NCBI GenBank assembly: GCA_025738555.1
Contig: JAOVFP010000007.1
Coordinates: 1,240,001 to 1,304,000, forward strand
Reading direction: 5' to 3'
Source: Cyathus striatus
Taxonomy: Eukaryota > Basidiomycota > Agaricomycetes > Agaricales > Nidulariaceae
DNA: 64,000 nucleotides
Below are positions 44,478 through 57,950 of the stretch, in pieces. The notes below the pieces were generated by a model. It was not told the DNA's origin. It saw only the letters and a program-made list of their open reading frames with translations, and ran no database searches. A program made the position numbers and the translations under genes. The stretch's first letter is position 1. Each line of letters opens with the position of its first letter.

Positions 44478-47400
44478 TCACGCAGAGGACGGTCCCGATG
44501 GAGGTGGCGAACAAGCCGGAGGCTGGGGCGTCAGGGGACAATAGGGGGCTACCCCATTGTCCACATCCATGGCCAATGGTACGTCGGGAGTACCATCCGT
44601 TGGGAGGGGAGGGCCGTTAGGCCCCCCGTCCACACGCGCATCCTCGACGGAAAGGGGGGGGTCGTTAGACCCTCCCTCACCTTGCTCAACAGTCCTGGGG
44701 AGCGAGACGATCAGTCCGGCTGTGGGGGCATCGTCGTCATTCATTAGGGGGCCGTTAGGCCCTGTAACTAGGTGACTTGGGGGGAGCGAAGACGGTCCAG
44801 TGCTATTAGGCATCTGCGTTAGGTCGGACCATGGATGCTCCTGTAGATACAGGAAGGTGGAAGATTCGGCGTAGCGCAACCACCTCCCTCCTCGGTCTTG
44901 TATCCCGTTGTGAAGTTGATCGATGCGCATTAACGTATGTATGCGGTCGAAGTCCTCGGGAGACGGAGACCAGAATCCAGACCACTCAGCAATTCCATGC
45001 GGCACCCCATGCTGTTGGAGGCGTGCCAGCTGGCAGTCATCAGCTTCAAGGAACAATGGTCTCCTCAAGGACGAGTTGGTGAAGTGGGCGTCCAGGTAGT
45101 TCAGCCCAAAGGGGTATGCGTGGTCAATCCACGCAATAGGGACCCCGTTTCGAATGAGAGTAGCAATGACGTCCATTATCCCTACGTTCGCGGTGGAGGT
45201 GACAGGACAGTTGAACCGCCTGCACCAGAAGTCAGGACCCCTTTGAGGAATGAATGGTTCGTTGGGGTGGGAGGCGTTCCACGCCTCAATTTCTTCACGA
45301 TACTGGTTGGGCTGCGATATCAGGAAGGCAAGTTCTCGTATGAATGGGACTCGTGCTTCCCTCAAGGTTGGGCCCAGTGCCCTTCCCAACAAGTATCCAA
45401 AGACACTATGACGGCACACCTGGAAGGCTCGCGTGACGGCAATCCCAATGAAGGGGTTGCTGCTTCCCAGATGGCCATGGTGGGTGATGTATTGACAGTG
45501 GATATCCACCATCAGCTGTTGTTCGGAGGGGGGCATTAGCAGCCCTGCTCCGCTGGTTGCAGACAATGACCTTCGTGAGAACGAGGTCTGGGGCCTGTCG
45601 ATGCGGGGGTACCCCCTCCACGAAGCGTGGATCTGTGAGGATGTAACGCATTGACCAGTCCCGATGTTCGGGGAATACCCATTCGGCCATGGTACGGAAG
45701 ACGCTGAGGAGTTCATGTGCCTTAAAGCGTACATCTACCGTGTAGTGGGTATCGTTGATCATGTCGGATGTCAGCCAATGCATCAACTTGGAGGGGATTC
45801 ATTGGAAATCCTCTCAGTGCGATATTGTATAGGGCCGAACGAGGCTGGTAAGCCTGGGAGCCCCTAAGCTCTATACGCAATGCTTCCTCAGCAGTGCGTC
45901 CTGCAAACGCGCGGTTCGACTGCCTCGAGATGTATACGGATGGGCCGAACATCCCTGCGAACCAATTGTCTCGCTCGACTCGGCCCTTCTTCAGTTCTAC
46001 CACTCCCAGGGCATCGGGTATACACCCTGGGATGGCCTTCTCCTTCAGCTCTCGCTTCCTCTTTTCATTCTCGAATTGCTTCAGGGCCACCTTGTGTTTC
46101 CTCCTTTCGTGCTCCTGTTGCCGATCTGACAACCCTTCGAGTTCAGGGGATAGAGGTGGGCTGTTGGGGTCCGCCTCGTCATCCTCCAGAGTGGGCTCCA
46201 CATAGTCCGTGAGGCCCAGTCAAAAGTCGGTCTAGGGAGATCGAGCCGTATCCATTGAGATATAAAGACTTATATCACTAGATCTCGCCAGAAAAAATAG
46301 AATACATAGATTTTTTTCTAGTGAGATCTAAGCATGTCGAGGGTAGTCTAGCGCCAAGAAAAGTCCAATTCGCCTAGCTATTGTTTTCTGGCTGGGTATA
46401 GCGACATCTATTCCTATCATAACCAAATTCTAGCTTCATCTTAGGGCGTTTAGGCACATCTAATGAACATATTTATGATAAAATTTGTATATTGGAAATA
46501 TCTCTAGGGACATCTATTGGTATCTAAGGAGTTCTAATGCTATCTACCTTACCAACCACTTCCCAACTACTTGTGCTATGTGCTGCATGCGAAACGTGGT
46601 TCAGTATGAGCTAATATATCTACAATATGCATAGTAGTATTAACAATAAAAAAGTTATTAAAGCATACCTTGCATACATGCGCGCATCAGGCGCGCCTCA
46701 CAGCACAAAACCACTCCCCAAACTTGACTTCACAATCCCTACTCGCAACCAGAGCTGAACCCTTCCAATAGACCATCATGCGCGAAACAATGCAAGGGTG
46801 GAGGGTGAAAATTGGGCTGAATGGCGAAGTGCAGCAGTGAGGGTGATATGTCATGTTGTGTGTCGACGTGATGATCTTCGTTGTTCCGTTGAGGTGAGTA
46901 CTACATTACGATACACAAGAAAAAAAACCATAAGGTCAATATATAACTGCAACCGTATCACGTACCTTACAAAATGTACAAGCTTGTCATCGTGACATAG
47001 GCTAGTTCTGCTGGTAGGTATAGACACTCTTTCTCTGCCTGAGTACGATATCTTCCTATTTAGAGAGAGAATCTGAGTAAAGGAAGGGAGCAGGGGGAAG
47101 CTCGGACTTGGAAGAGGGGAGCATTGGAAAGATTGGCAGCTGGCGTAATCGTGCGAAATGCAAAAGTTGGTGGGAGGGAAAGGAAAGATCTGTTGCATGC
47201 TGCATGTAAATGGCGGTTTATACTAATGGAGAATGAAACAAGAACCTTACATGACAGTTTTCACACCATATTGTTTATCCTAGACATCCCTCGATATGCC
47301 TAGATTGTGCTTAGAAGGATTGGGAAGGGTGTCTCACAAATTTGACTGTGTAAAGTTGCCAAGACCTTGAATTGTCACTTGTAAGTCACTTGGCAAAATA

Positions 47401-48424
47401 TTTCTAGATCTTGCTAGATTTCGCTAGACAGAAATCCAACAGCTATATCTCGTTCGATGTGACTCAATATCGCTAGACTGACTTTTGACTGGGCGTGAGG
47501 GCCGGGTCCTTCCTCCTTACTTTGGGAGGTTTTATCGGCCCCGGCACCGTCAATCGAGTCCCCTGTGATTCTTGTTGCTCCATCGAAGGGCCTGCTCTCG
47601 TCCCCTCAGACCGGTTTGATGACGAGGCTGCACTGGGAGGTGCCATTGCACCTCCTGCGGCGCTGGATGTCGTCCGATAGTTCCTGCGGGCTGGGAGGTT
47701 CCTTGTTGCCCGTGCAGCAGTGGAGGGGATTGTGTCATCTCCCCCCCTTGGAGCCCTTGTCCTTCTCTGCTCCGTCCTGTCGTCGAAGTCGTATTGGCTA
47801 GGGGGTGGGCAGGTCTCCTGCCCATGGTCCCCTTCTCGGCTTGCTGGTCTTTTGGACCTGAGGCGTTTTGTTTCTGCCTTGAGGTTGTCATTTTGTTCTT
47901 CTATGTTGGAAGCCCATTCTTCCAACTTTTTGTTGTGCTGTCTGAGCTGGTCCACCTCGTCGTTCAGCTTGTCTATTCGACGGAGCAGAGTCATCACCAT
48001 GAATTTGACCCCTTCTGTCATATCATCATCGTCTTCCAGGGTTGCTCCCTCCCTGTCCAGGTCTCGGAGGAGGCGGTTTAGCTCTCGCCTCCTCTCCCAT
48101 CTATCCTCCTTGTCGTGCTCCTGCAGTTCTCGGGATGTTGCTCGTTTCTTTCCCTTGTTCTTTGCCTTCCCTTGTTGCGTTGTTTGTTCTGTTGTTGTCA
48201 TAGTTCGTTCAGGCTGGCAGTGGGGATCGTCGACTTCCATAGCCTCCTGTGGTATTGGTATCCTGTAGGGGGCTTGCTGTTGGACAGGGTGTGGGGCCCA
48301 TCCCAGGCCCCAGGCGCTGTGTTGTGCTGGCAGTGTGGGGTAATGGCTGTGGTACGATAGTGGGTATCTAAATTTGGTGATGCGCGCGAGTGTTTGTGGG
48401 TGCGTATAGGGCAATGTTTGTTGC
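44478..48424 (-). pseudogene. Extra 3' ORF of the minus-strand element, interrupted
   Basis: Downstream of pol, same strand. Pieces: about 48424-47494, then after the 1.28-kb insert 46207 to about 45780, a second frame to about 45590, and a third frame to a stop at 44478. Removing the insert and one CGTGAGG duplicate keeps the frame (PALT-DYVEP). Two later frameshifts remain, so the original was about 870-900 residues. The N-terminal part is Pro/Gln-rich, then a coiled coil (LLRRIDKLNDEVDQL...KKLEEWASNIEEQ). Next comes a basic region, then a globular part (DNWFAGMFGPSVYISRQ; FLEADDCQLARLQQHGVP; GIAEWSGFWSPSPEDF). The tail is Pro-rich. No family recognised. No ATG near the 5' end: the first is at 48240. 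A good acceptor (TTTTGTTTGTTTTACACAG) ends at 48425, so expression by splicing is plausible. It is about three times longer than the extra ORF of the 17860 element, with no visible similarity. Confidence 0.65.
46215..47493. mobile_element. 1.28-kb non-autonomous DNA element in the extra ORF
   Basis: The ends are inverted: CCCAGTCAAAAGTCGGTCTAG on the left versus, inverted, the same with CAGTCTAG on the right. It is flanked by the 7-bp duplication CGTGAGG (46208-46214, 47494-47500). Subterminal zones are rich in TCTAG(C/T)-type and AGATCTCG-type words. No transposase. The 7-bp duplication is unusual; an 8-bp site with one diverged end base cannot be excluded. Confidence 0.85.
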
Positions 48425-48458
48425 CTGTGTAAAACAAACAAAATTGTGTCACGTAGCG

Positions 48459-49990
48459 TTACGGCGTGACGCGTTTTTTAGGTAATTGGGTGTGTCGACG
48501 CACCCCTTGTAGTTCCAGATAGTGGTTGAGGGCTTCGAGGTCCTTGCATTGGTGGTGGGGTTCCCAGGTGGTATCACCTAGGCTCCACCGTACCTCATAC
48601 TCAAGGTGCCCTTCCGTCATCCAACGATGACCTAATATTTCATCTACGAACCATTCGGTTGACGCATTGGCGCCGAAGTCGTATGGTTCGGGTTTCGATC
48701 AATTGGGAAACAATGTGTCATTAGACGTGTTGTAAGGCCAAAGCAGTTTGGCATGGAAGGCGGGGTGAATACGCCTTGCCATTAGGGCTGGTGGCAGCTC
48801 TAGTGTATAAGTGGACATGGCTGGGTTGGCTTTGAGGACTTTATATGGGCCTATAAATTTAGGGCAAAGTTTCTTCGCTCTGCCCTTGGGGAGGTTCAAA
48901 TTCTTCATGGAGAGGTAGACGAGGGATCCTTCATCAATCTTGGGTTCCATCCCTCGCTTCTGGTTCGCGTAGGAGGCCTGGAAGATGCGGTTTGCTATGA
49001 TTGCGTCGTGGGCCTCCGCTAGGTTTGCGAGCACCTGTTCAGCATAGGTGCGCACGCCATGGTGGGTGATTCCATCCTTTCTGATTTCTCTCAACATCGA
49101 TGGGAGGTATCCCCTGTTGAGTTCGAATGGCGCGTATCCTGTTGTACTGGATACACTAGTGTTGATAGCGAATTCCGCTAAATCGACCTTGTCAATCCAG
49201 TCTTTCTGGTCAGGGCGTACCATGGTGTGGAAGATCTGCCCCACGCTCCGGTTCATCCGTTCCGTTTGTCCATCTGTTTCTGGGTGGAACGATGTGGACA
49301 TGAGGAGTTTGGCCCCCAAGAGGCGGTGGAGCTCCTTCCACCACCTGGACGTGAACTTCGGGTCGCGGTCGCTAACTATGGTGCTGGGTAGGCTGTGCAT
49401 GTGCATGATCTCCCTACGGTAGACCCATGAGAGGTCTGCAGCCATCATGGTGGTGTGGACAGGTATGAGGTGTACCATACTCGTCATGCGGCAGATGATG
49501 ACCCAGAGGTAGTTACTACCTTTGGTCTCAGGGAACGGTCTGACAAAGTCCATCCCGATGGAGTCCCAAGGCTTCGTAGGTACAGGGAGTGGGTGTAGCT
49601 TACCCGCGGGCTTCTGGTTGGAGGTCTTGGCCTGTTGGCATGCCTCACAAGTCCAGCAGAATTCCCGGACGTCTTTGGCAATTTGTGGCCACCAGTACCA
49701 GCGGCGGATGTACTCCGTCGTTCATTGGTCTCCGAAGTGGCCCAGGGTGTGGTGGGCTTGTTTGATGATGGTTGTGATAATCGCACGGTCTCGAGGTACG
49801 CAAATCACCTCTTCCTTTGCCAAGTTTAGGGCGTATACAAGCCCATTGCGTACCGGGAAGTGGGGGTATGATTCCGGAGGATTCAGGATGATGCTGAAAA
49901 GCTTGTCTTCCGGGTACCCTGCTTTGATGTGATGTAGGAATGTGTCGTCTGTGGTAGTTGGTGGCGTTTGGGACTTGGCCTTGTGGAATA
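48459..49990 (-). pseudogene. Integrase and chromodomain region
   Basis: Zinc finger H-H-C-C (AHHTLGHFGDQ, then CWTCEACQQAK), DDE core (IGMDFVRPF, IVSDRDPKFTS, TDGQTERMNR), and a C-terminal GPYKVLKANP segment. It ends in a chromodomain (EWFVDEILGHRW, YEVRWSLGDTTWEP, LEALNHYLEL). TGAs at 49722 and 48699; a genuine TAA at 48459. Confidence 0.88.
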
Positions 49991-50399
49991 AGATGTCTGC
50001 AAGGGTTATGGTCTCAGTAGGCGTGGGGAAGTTGCTGGATGTAGGGGTTGGGTCGTGTTCTGCGGCTTCCCGCGCCTCCTGTGCCTCAGCGTCCCTCATT
50101 TCCTGGGCCTCAACGTCACGGAGCTCTTGACGTTCTTGAAGGCGTTTGCTACGCCTCGTTTCCATGGCCCTTAGGGCCCGTAATTCGACCACGTGGTCGT
50201 GAAGTTCATGGTACCATGCTGAGGGGAGATCTTCTCCCGTAGGGTCGATACGCGCGTCCGCACGTACATATTCTTCGATGTCGTGGACGTCGTCATGGGT
50301 GTCGCTCTCGTAGTAGCGGGATAAGCAGTCCACTACTTTATTGTACTCCCCTTTGACGTAGGTGATATCGAAGTCGAAGCGGGACATGTAATCCATCCA

Positions 50400-52760
50400 A
50401 CGCCGTTGGCGGTTGGATAGGTTGCCTTGAGTTTTTCAAAACTCAAGGGCTTTGTGGTCTGTGATGATGTGAATGTCATAGCCCATGAGTTTATCTTCCC
50501 ATTTGATCAGGCCTTCGAGGATGGCCAAAGTCTTGAGTTCGTAGACGGCATAGTTCTGTTGTGCCGCCGTGAACTTCTTGGACATGAAGCCTGCTGGGCG
50601 GCATTTGCCCCAGGAGGGGCCTTGCCCATACATCGCGCCTACTCCAGTTTTTGACGCATCGCAGATGAGCCATATCGGCTCGTTTGTGCGGGGGTCAATG
50701 GGTCAAAGTATTGGTGTTTTACAACATGTCTGTTTTATCATGTCGAAACATCGCTGATGGAGGGGGCACCATATAAATGGCGCTCCGTTTTGGGTCATAG
50801 CCAGCAGTGGGCTGGTGTAGGCGGATATATCGGGCAGGAAATGTCCAACATAGTTTACTAGCCCTATGAATTTTTGTATGTCATTGTAATTGCGAGGTGT
50901 CCTTCAGTCTCTTATGTGACTAAGTTTATCCCTGTCGGGGTGTATTCCCGCGTCGTCGATGGTGTGTCCGAGGCAGTCGATGCTCTCTGCATATAACTCA
51001 CATTTGGCACGTTTGAGGTACAGATTGTTGGCGCGTAGTCTGTCGAATACGATCTTTAGATGTTTCTCATGTTCTTTGATGGTGTCAGAGTACACGAAGA
51101 TGTCATTGATGTAGGCATGCATAAAGCGTCCTATAGCATCCCGGAATACGGCTGTCATCAGCCGTTGGAAGGTTGCTGGGGCATTGCAATCGCCCTGCTG
51201 CATGATGTGGCTGACGTAGGTACCGCTGATTGTAGCGAATGCCATCTTCCCTACATCTTCCGGCTTAATGCGTACTTGTTCGTAGGTGTCGGTGAGGTTG
51301 ATTTTCGACCTGTATTTTCCTCTGGCGACGTCTTCCCGGATTACTTCTTGGTCCGGTAAGGGGGTGACATCCTTGATCGTGTTATCATTACGCTGCCGTG
51401 CATCGATGACGGTGCGTAACCATTTGTCCTTTTTTGCCAAGCAGAGGAGGGGTGCTGCTTGTGTAACAGACCGTGCTTCCCACCATCCTGCGTTCTCGTA
51501 ATGGTTGAGTTTGTCGTAAAATTCTTCACGCAGCGAGTTAGGGCATCGCGGCATGTGGTATTTATATCGCTTGTGCTCGTCAATTAGGTTGATTTCGTGG
51601 TTGACTTCATGAAATGGTGGTAATCATTCGGGGGTGCCATTCAGAATGTCCGCATACAAGCTGAACCAGTTTTCCCGAAGCGTAGGTATGTCCTGTTCGG
51701 TGGGGAAATTGTCTCTCCCCTTGCCCTTGTCTCGTCGAGGGACAGTAGTTTGTTGTTTCGCTGGTGGTGGTTCGAATCGCTGTCTCAGTTCCGCCAGTGA
51801 GCGTTCGTAGTCTGGGCTGCTAGCCAAGGTTACTTTCGCTAGTCTCTCTTCGGATCCTGGAAGTGCGTGAAACTTCACGTGTTCCGATATGTCGTCGGGT
51901 TGGGCCTTCCCAAAGAACTCACTTTTTGGGGGCTTTACGGCCCAAATTGTTGGGTACATGTCTGCCACCATCATGTTCCATTCTGGGGGCATGCGTGGGT
52001 CGGCCATCCATCCCCAAGTGGGCTTGGGGGTGGGGTTGTCAATGAGCATCCGTGGTTGGGGTGTGCCGTCTTCGTCTGTTACTAGGTCCTCTACCAGGAT
52101 CCGTGACAAGGTGGGTTGGCAGTATTGTACGTCAGGTTCTACGTACAATGAACTTGTTATTGTTACTGGGGGCTGCGGCTTGGATTCAGCCGTGGCTCAC
52201 GGCTTCGAATTAGGCTTCGCGTATTTGCGGAGCTCCTCATCGGTCATTAGGAGGGATGGGTTATCCTCAGGGAGTGGTCGTAGTGCCCCAATTCCCTCAT
52301 TGTCTGGCACTTCTTCAATGGAGGGTGGTTGTCCACCCCGGCGGAGTCATTTCTCCTTTTTGTCTACTGCGCGGTATCGGCAGAGGCATCTGTCGGCATC
52401 CTTGAGCTGAACCCGCACTGCTGGGATTCGTTCCCCATTAACGATAATATCATTGTGCTTGAAGTCAAGTATAACGTCGTTAGCACGCATGGTTGGCGTT
52501 CCAATGATCATATCATAGTGATCAAAATTGGCTACATCGGCATAAATGGGCTGTTTCAGCCCTGGGAGTTGCGGTGTCAGATATGTGCCGTATTTGACTG
52601 TGGATCGGCTCCCTACTGTTCCTAGTTGAAGGATATACTCCTTTGATAACCGGCTCACAGGGATCTTGGCTATTTCTGCATACGACGGAGTAATCCCCGT
52701 TGTTGTGCTTCCAGAGTCCCATAGTGTCCAGGCTTTGACCTCTCCCATGGTGATGTAAGA
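50400..52760 (-). pseudogene. Protease, reverse transcriptase and RNase H region
   Basis: Aspartic protease with DSGS (Asp at 52718) and a flap-like IIGTPTMRANDV. RT follows with ARQRNDNTIKDVTPLP, INLTDTYEQVRIKPED, and YINDIFVYS where YIDD is expected. ATC-GAT to ATC-AAT would again be a CG change. RNase H has LICDASKTGVGAMYGQG and IITDHKALEF. Six TGA stops fall within this stretch. Confidence 0.85.
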
Positions 52761-53132
52761 TGCTAAGCATTCTTTTTCTTCGAGTGGGATCTTTGGGCAG
52801 TTGATTGTCTGCTTGGTGGACTTGACCACTACCCTACGGACGGTGATTATTTCTGTAGGTTCTTTCCTCCAGTATTGTTTTGCACCGATTGTCGTAGCCC
52901 TGATTGAATCAGGGTAATCCCTCTTGTAGTCTGAACCCGTGTCGTACTCGCTGTAGGGGTTTTCTTCTACATCGAATTCGAACGTGGAGGCTTTGTCGTC
53001 CTCCTGTTGATCTTCTTGGGGGGCACTCTGTGGCTCCTGTACCTCAGTGGGGAGTTCTTCGTTGTTCTCCTCCTGCTCCCCTTTGATTACAGAGTGTGCG
53101 GCGCGTATCTGGTCACGCGGTGCTCTAGGGCA

Positions 53133-55067
53133 ATCTTTTTTGAAGTGCCCTGTTTTCCCGCAGTTGAAGCATGTTTCCACCGCGCGTGGTTGGGCCGGGT
53201 GCGGTGACCCCTTCTGCTCGACTTTGGGTGTACCCTGCTTAGCAAAGGCAGTGTGGTCTTGGTTGGGCTGTGTTGGGACGGCCCCGGGGCATCTCCATAT
53301 GGCCTGGTTGACCTGAGCTTGTTGGGGGGCTGGTTTCAGCCCTCCACTTCAGTGTGGTGCATTCGGTGGGGGTCCCCTGGGACACTGTGATTGTTCTAAC
53401 GCTGGTCGAGTGACCAGCGGACGGACGTGATTGTCGAGGTAGCGCTCCGTGTTGACGTAGTTGCGCTTCCCTCTTTCCACGGTTCTTCCTACCGCTAGGA
53501 AGTCGTCTGCCGTGTTTACTTCCAGGGTAAGGAGCATGTCTTCAATGAGTTTCCTTCTCATGTCTTCAGGCATGGCGTTGATAAACGCCTGCATGAATGA
53601 GTAATCGTCCAGTGGGGTAGGCATGCTCTGAGCATGATCGGTCATGGTGTCATGAAGACCCTGTAACCCTGCTACCGGGCAGTATCTGACGCTATAGAAA
53701 GCGTCTCGACCGTGCTGGTTCATAGCTTCTTCTACGAATTGATCATAGAGTCCTATGACTACTTCCTCAAAATTCCATTCAGTTTTAGCACTGGCGGGGC
53801 TAATAACGTGGCGTCTGTACCATTTAATTGCTTCGCCTTCAAGGTAGTCTAGGAGGAGGAGTACCTCTCCTGTTCACATTCGTTTCCCCCTAGTTGCTGG
53901 GTCCGCATGTGGACGCACAAGTCGAGCAGCCATTGCTCGAATGTGTGGTACAATGCTTTGATCCCCGAGAAGCGCGTTATCACTTTGTTTTCGCTTCTCG
54001 GGGCACGGCACCATTCTGGTAGCTTTAGCCGTACGGCTAAGTACTTGTTGATTATTGTACGGATTTTTTCATGCATGATATGCGTGCGGTTCTCCTGGGC
54101 GTCGACTACGCCTGGCCTGACCAATGGTAGATTAACCTGGGGAGGTAATGAGAACTGCCTTCCCCATATTGGTACCTGTTGTGGGATGACTGACATCCCT
54201 CGACTGTCATACCTAAGGATGTGACCCTGTATGGGGCCAGCTTGATTGGGAGGTTTTCCCATTAGGTTCCCTGATTGTTGCGAGTACTGGGAAGGGGAGA
54301 TTATCTCCCTGTCTTGCTGATATTCCTCTGCGAATGCCACTGAGGGTCGGTGATAGTTGTTGGTTTGGGTGGGAGCAGGCATCTCGTTTCGTGTATTCCC
54401 GAACACAGTCTGCTCCCGTTCTCTTGGGTCGAGTTCGACGACGGCACTGCGATTGAATCGGATGTGTTGGTCATCGATGTCTGACCCGCCATGCTCTTTC
54501 AGGTCTCGGTCACGCATGCGTTGCAACGCTATACATTTGTCCTTGTCCAGAGCTCTTGGAATGCGTCCTTTGCGTGATATGTGCGGGCATCGTGTTGTCA
54601 CTTGTTCCAGGATGAAGCTCATCCCGTGAAGTTGTAGGTTCTGTATCGGTGATGCTGCCACCGGGTGGAATGAACTGGGTTCGGATGGGGGCTGGTGAGG
54701 GTGGAATCCCCCCGATACGGCCCTAAACCTTTGCTGGGTCAATGTGCGCATGCGGTATTGTTCTTCCTCTTCCTTCAGGAGGCGTGGACCGCTTATTTGT
54801 GCAATAGCTGACTCAATGTTCGGGTCATGGGTGATGACGCCCCTAACAGTGCTTTCGCGCTTGACGATCCATGGTGCAATGACCTGTCGAGGATCTAGTG
54901 ATACTTGGGACATGGGAGTACCTACATGCGACCCTGTCTTGTTCTTTTTTGCGGTGTGGTATACCTGCACCAGACTGTTCAAGTAGATCATTACGGCGTC
55001 GAGAAATCTCGCGTCATTATGGTCTATGTTGGAGGAGGAAGCCATCCCCCCAACTCTATCCATGGCC
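53133..55067 (-). pseudogene. Gag region: capsid-like domain and zinc knuckle
   Basis: Part of the polyprotein above. It has a long N-terminal region, then a retrotransposon gag domain around FEQWLLDLCVHM, LLLLDYLEGEAIKWY and FINAMPEDMRRKL, then the zinc knuckle CFNCGKTGHFKKDC (53174-53133). A frameshift near 53863 separates the gag domain halves, and a TGA lies at 53349. The upstream 160 codons are beyond the insert, at 60317-60797. Confidence 0.85.
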
Positions 55068-55149
55068 TTGCACGGAGGGGTGCTGACAACTTTTGTCATG
55101 CTTCATACTGCAATTGCAGTAAACTTACTTGGGGATATACAACTACAGC

Positions 55150-56460
55150 ATGTGAAGCTACTTCTATAGAGTTGCAAGTGCAACTTTATAGCTAGTTTTA
55201 CTTTGTACAATTGCAGTGAGAGCTTCACTATTGCTTCTTTAAATTATAGCTATTACTTCACAATTGAAATTCACTACTACTTCATCAAATTGCAATAATT
55301 GCTTCACCATTTATATTCTGTTTCTAATGGTTGCAATTTGAGCTTCATAGCTACTTCATGCACTTGCAGTCTAAGCTTCATGACTGCTTCATTTATTTAC
55401 ATAAGTTACTTCATCAGTGTAGTTTGACTTCACATAGTTGCAGTATGAGCTTCATTACTGCTTCATTTATTTACAGTATTTGCTTCATTATTGTATATCT
55501 ACTTCATGTACTTGCAGTCTCAGCTTCACAGAAGCTTCATTAAATTATATCAATCACTTCACTATTTCTGTTCTACTTCATATGGTTTCAATCAGAGCTT
55601 CATAACTACTTCATTCATCTGCAGGACTTGCTTCACTTTTGTATGTCTACTTCATGTAGTTGTAGTATGAACTTCACAGTAGCTTTATTATACTACAGTA
55701 ATTGCTTCACCATTTCTGTTCCACTTGATCTTATTGCAGTCTTAGCTTCATAACTACTTCATTCAAGTGTAAGAGTTACTTCATTATTGTAATTCTACTT
55801 CATATCATTGCAGTCTGAGCTTCATCATCCCTTCATTTATTTGCAGTATTTGCTTCACAATTGTACTTCTACTTCATGCAATTGCAGTTTGAGCTTCATA
55901 GCTACTTGATTCATATGCAGAAGTTACTTCATTATTTTAGTTTGACTTCACATAGTTGCAGTCTGAGCTTCATTGCTGCTTCATTTAACTACAGTATTTG
56001 CTTCACTATTTTAGTTCTACTTCATGTAGTTGCAGTTTGAATCTTATTATTGCTTCATCTAATTACAGTAATTGCTTCACAATTTTTCTTTCACTTCATT
56101 TGGTTACAGTCAGAGCTTCATTGCCACCTCATCTAAGTACAGTATTTACTTCACTATTTTATTACTACTTCATATGGTTACAGTCAGAGCTTCATTGCTA
56201 CTTCATCTAATTACAGTATTCACTTCACTATTTTATTCTTACTTCATATGGTTACAGTCTGAGCTTCATTGCTGCTTCATCTAACTATAGTATTTGCTTC
56301 ATTATTTCAGTTCTACTTCATGTAGTTGCAGTTTGAACTTTATCATTGCTTTATCTAATTACAGTAATTGCTTCACAATTTCTCTTTCACTTTATTTGGT
56401 TGCTGTTAGAGCTTCAATACTACTTCATCTAATTACAGTAATTGCTTCATAAGTTTGGTG
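55150..56460. repeat. About 74-bp tandem repeats in the foldback arms
   Basis: Units contain CAGTCTGAGCTTCAT, GCTTCATTTA, TTGCTTCA and CTACTTCATGTAGTTG. Near 55998-56284 the shift between neighbours is 74 bp. The reverse complement array fills 59040-60190. Nearer the loop (56480-56880 and 57960-58430, 58740-59030) the repeats change to short TGTCACAATA/TGTGACATAT units. Confidence 0.8.
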
Positions 56461-57876
56461 ACAGCTGACATATAACATTACATATGTTACATATCACACA
56501 ATATCAAATTAATCTGGTCACAATACATCACACTGTAACAATATGTCACATCGTCACAGTACATCACAATACCACACTGTCACAATATGTCACAATATGC
56601 CATACTATCACATTATGTCAACCTGCTGTCACAATATATCACACTGTCACAATATGCCACACTATCCTTTCACATATGTCACACATGTCATATTTACTTG
56701 TATGACACTCCTATCATGTAGTCACATATGTCACATTTCCAAATTCATGTTGCACCACATCTGTTACAGCCATCATACTTATCACATGTCATACATTTCT
56801 TATGTGTCAATATCACCTGTTACATTCTCACATCTGTCACACATATCACAGTTCATTCTCATGATACCCTTGGTATAAAGCAAAATTGCATATATGTTAC
56901 ACAGAGTCAAATATAAGTCAAATATAGGGACCAAAAGTCAAACATGGTTGAACAATAGTCACACCTAACATGTGGTTACATTTGACTCTGTGACATTAAC
57001 CAATTTTGCATTTTACAAAGTATCATCTTCATTGTCAAGGTGCTCTCCTTGTCAAAAGTAAAATTACACTTTTTACTTTCATTTTCACATCCCAGTCACA
57101 CAGATCCTCCTACCATTCTTGAAACCCTGAACAGCTTTTTGCCTCTACCAGCCTATCATTCTCTCAACATTGCATTGCAACCATCTGCTGCAACACATAT
57201 CATACATGTCACTTGAAAAGGTTACATGAAAAGTGCTCACCTAGTGATTTACATGCATTACAAATTATATGACAAAGACACTTGACTACTTCAAGAGAAT
57301 CATATTTCTCTCACTATTTACCTGTGTTTGGTTGAATTCAACATTCATAGCACTAGGCAAAAATCACATTGTATCAATACTACTTCCTGGCAATCACAAT
57401 GTTATGTTTTAATTAGTCTGTCAGATTCTATAGTAGATATAACTGTACTTAGATTCTAATTTTGTCTAACCAACCTTAAGCATGTTCAGTAACTTGGTCT
57501 GGTTATATTGCCTTATCTATATCTTCCATTCAGTTATTGTTTCTATTATCACATCACTTATATTTTTGTCACACTTTCCATTAGCCAATCAGATGTTTTA
57601 TTCTTGACTGACCATTGGGCTATATAATTCATTGTGTCCCTCTTAGCAGTACCCACTACTGTTCAATCTTCATTGTTACAGAATTGTACAGTATTACCAA
57701 TGAGAGATGTGTGACCTGTGAATAAAATGTGAATAAATGTGATGTGTTGAGACATGTGACATATATGTGTTGGATTGGCAAGATTAACAGCCTTGACTGT
57801 GTTATGGGGGTCATGGTGACAAGCCTGGTAGCCCACTCAACTGGTAAAGTATCAGTTCTTGCTTGTGTATAGGTAA

Positions 57877-57950
57877 GGGCTAGTAGCTCAGTTGGAAGAG
57901 TGCCTAGTCATGAGTACAGGTGGTTACAAATTCAATTCCTGTCCTTTCCA
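57877..57950 (+). other. tRNA-like sequence in the loop of the foldback element
   Basis: TAGCTCAGTTGGAAGAG matches a Pol III box A/D-arm. About 40 nt later there is a T-loop-like TTCAATTCC, and the stretch ends TTTCCA. A CAT anticodon-like triplet sits in between. Acceptor and anticodon stems pair poorly, so this is a decayed tRNA or SINE head, not a functional tRNA. A weaker box-A-like block (TAGCCCACTCAACTGG) lies just upstream near 57829. Confidence 0.35.

Noticed and set aside
44937..48268. Plus-strand frames up to 200 codons opposite the extra 3' ORF
   Set aside because: They mirror the minus-strand coding region of the retrotransposon and show no independent domain.
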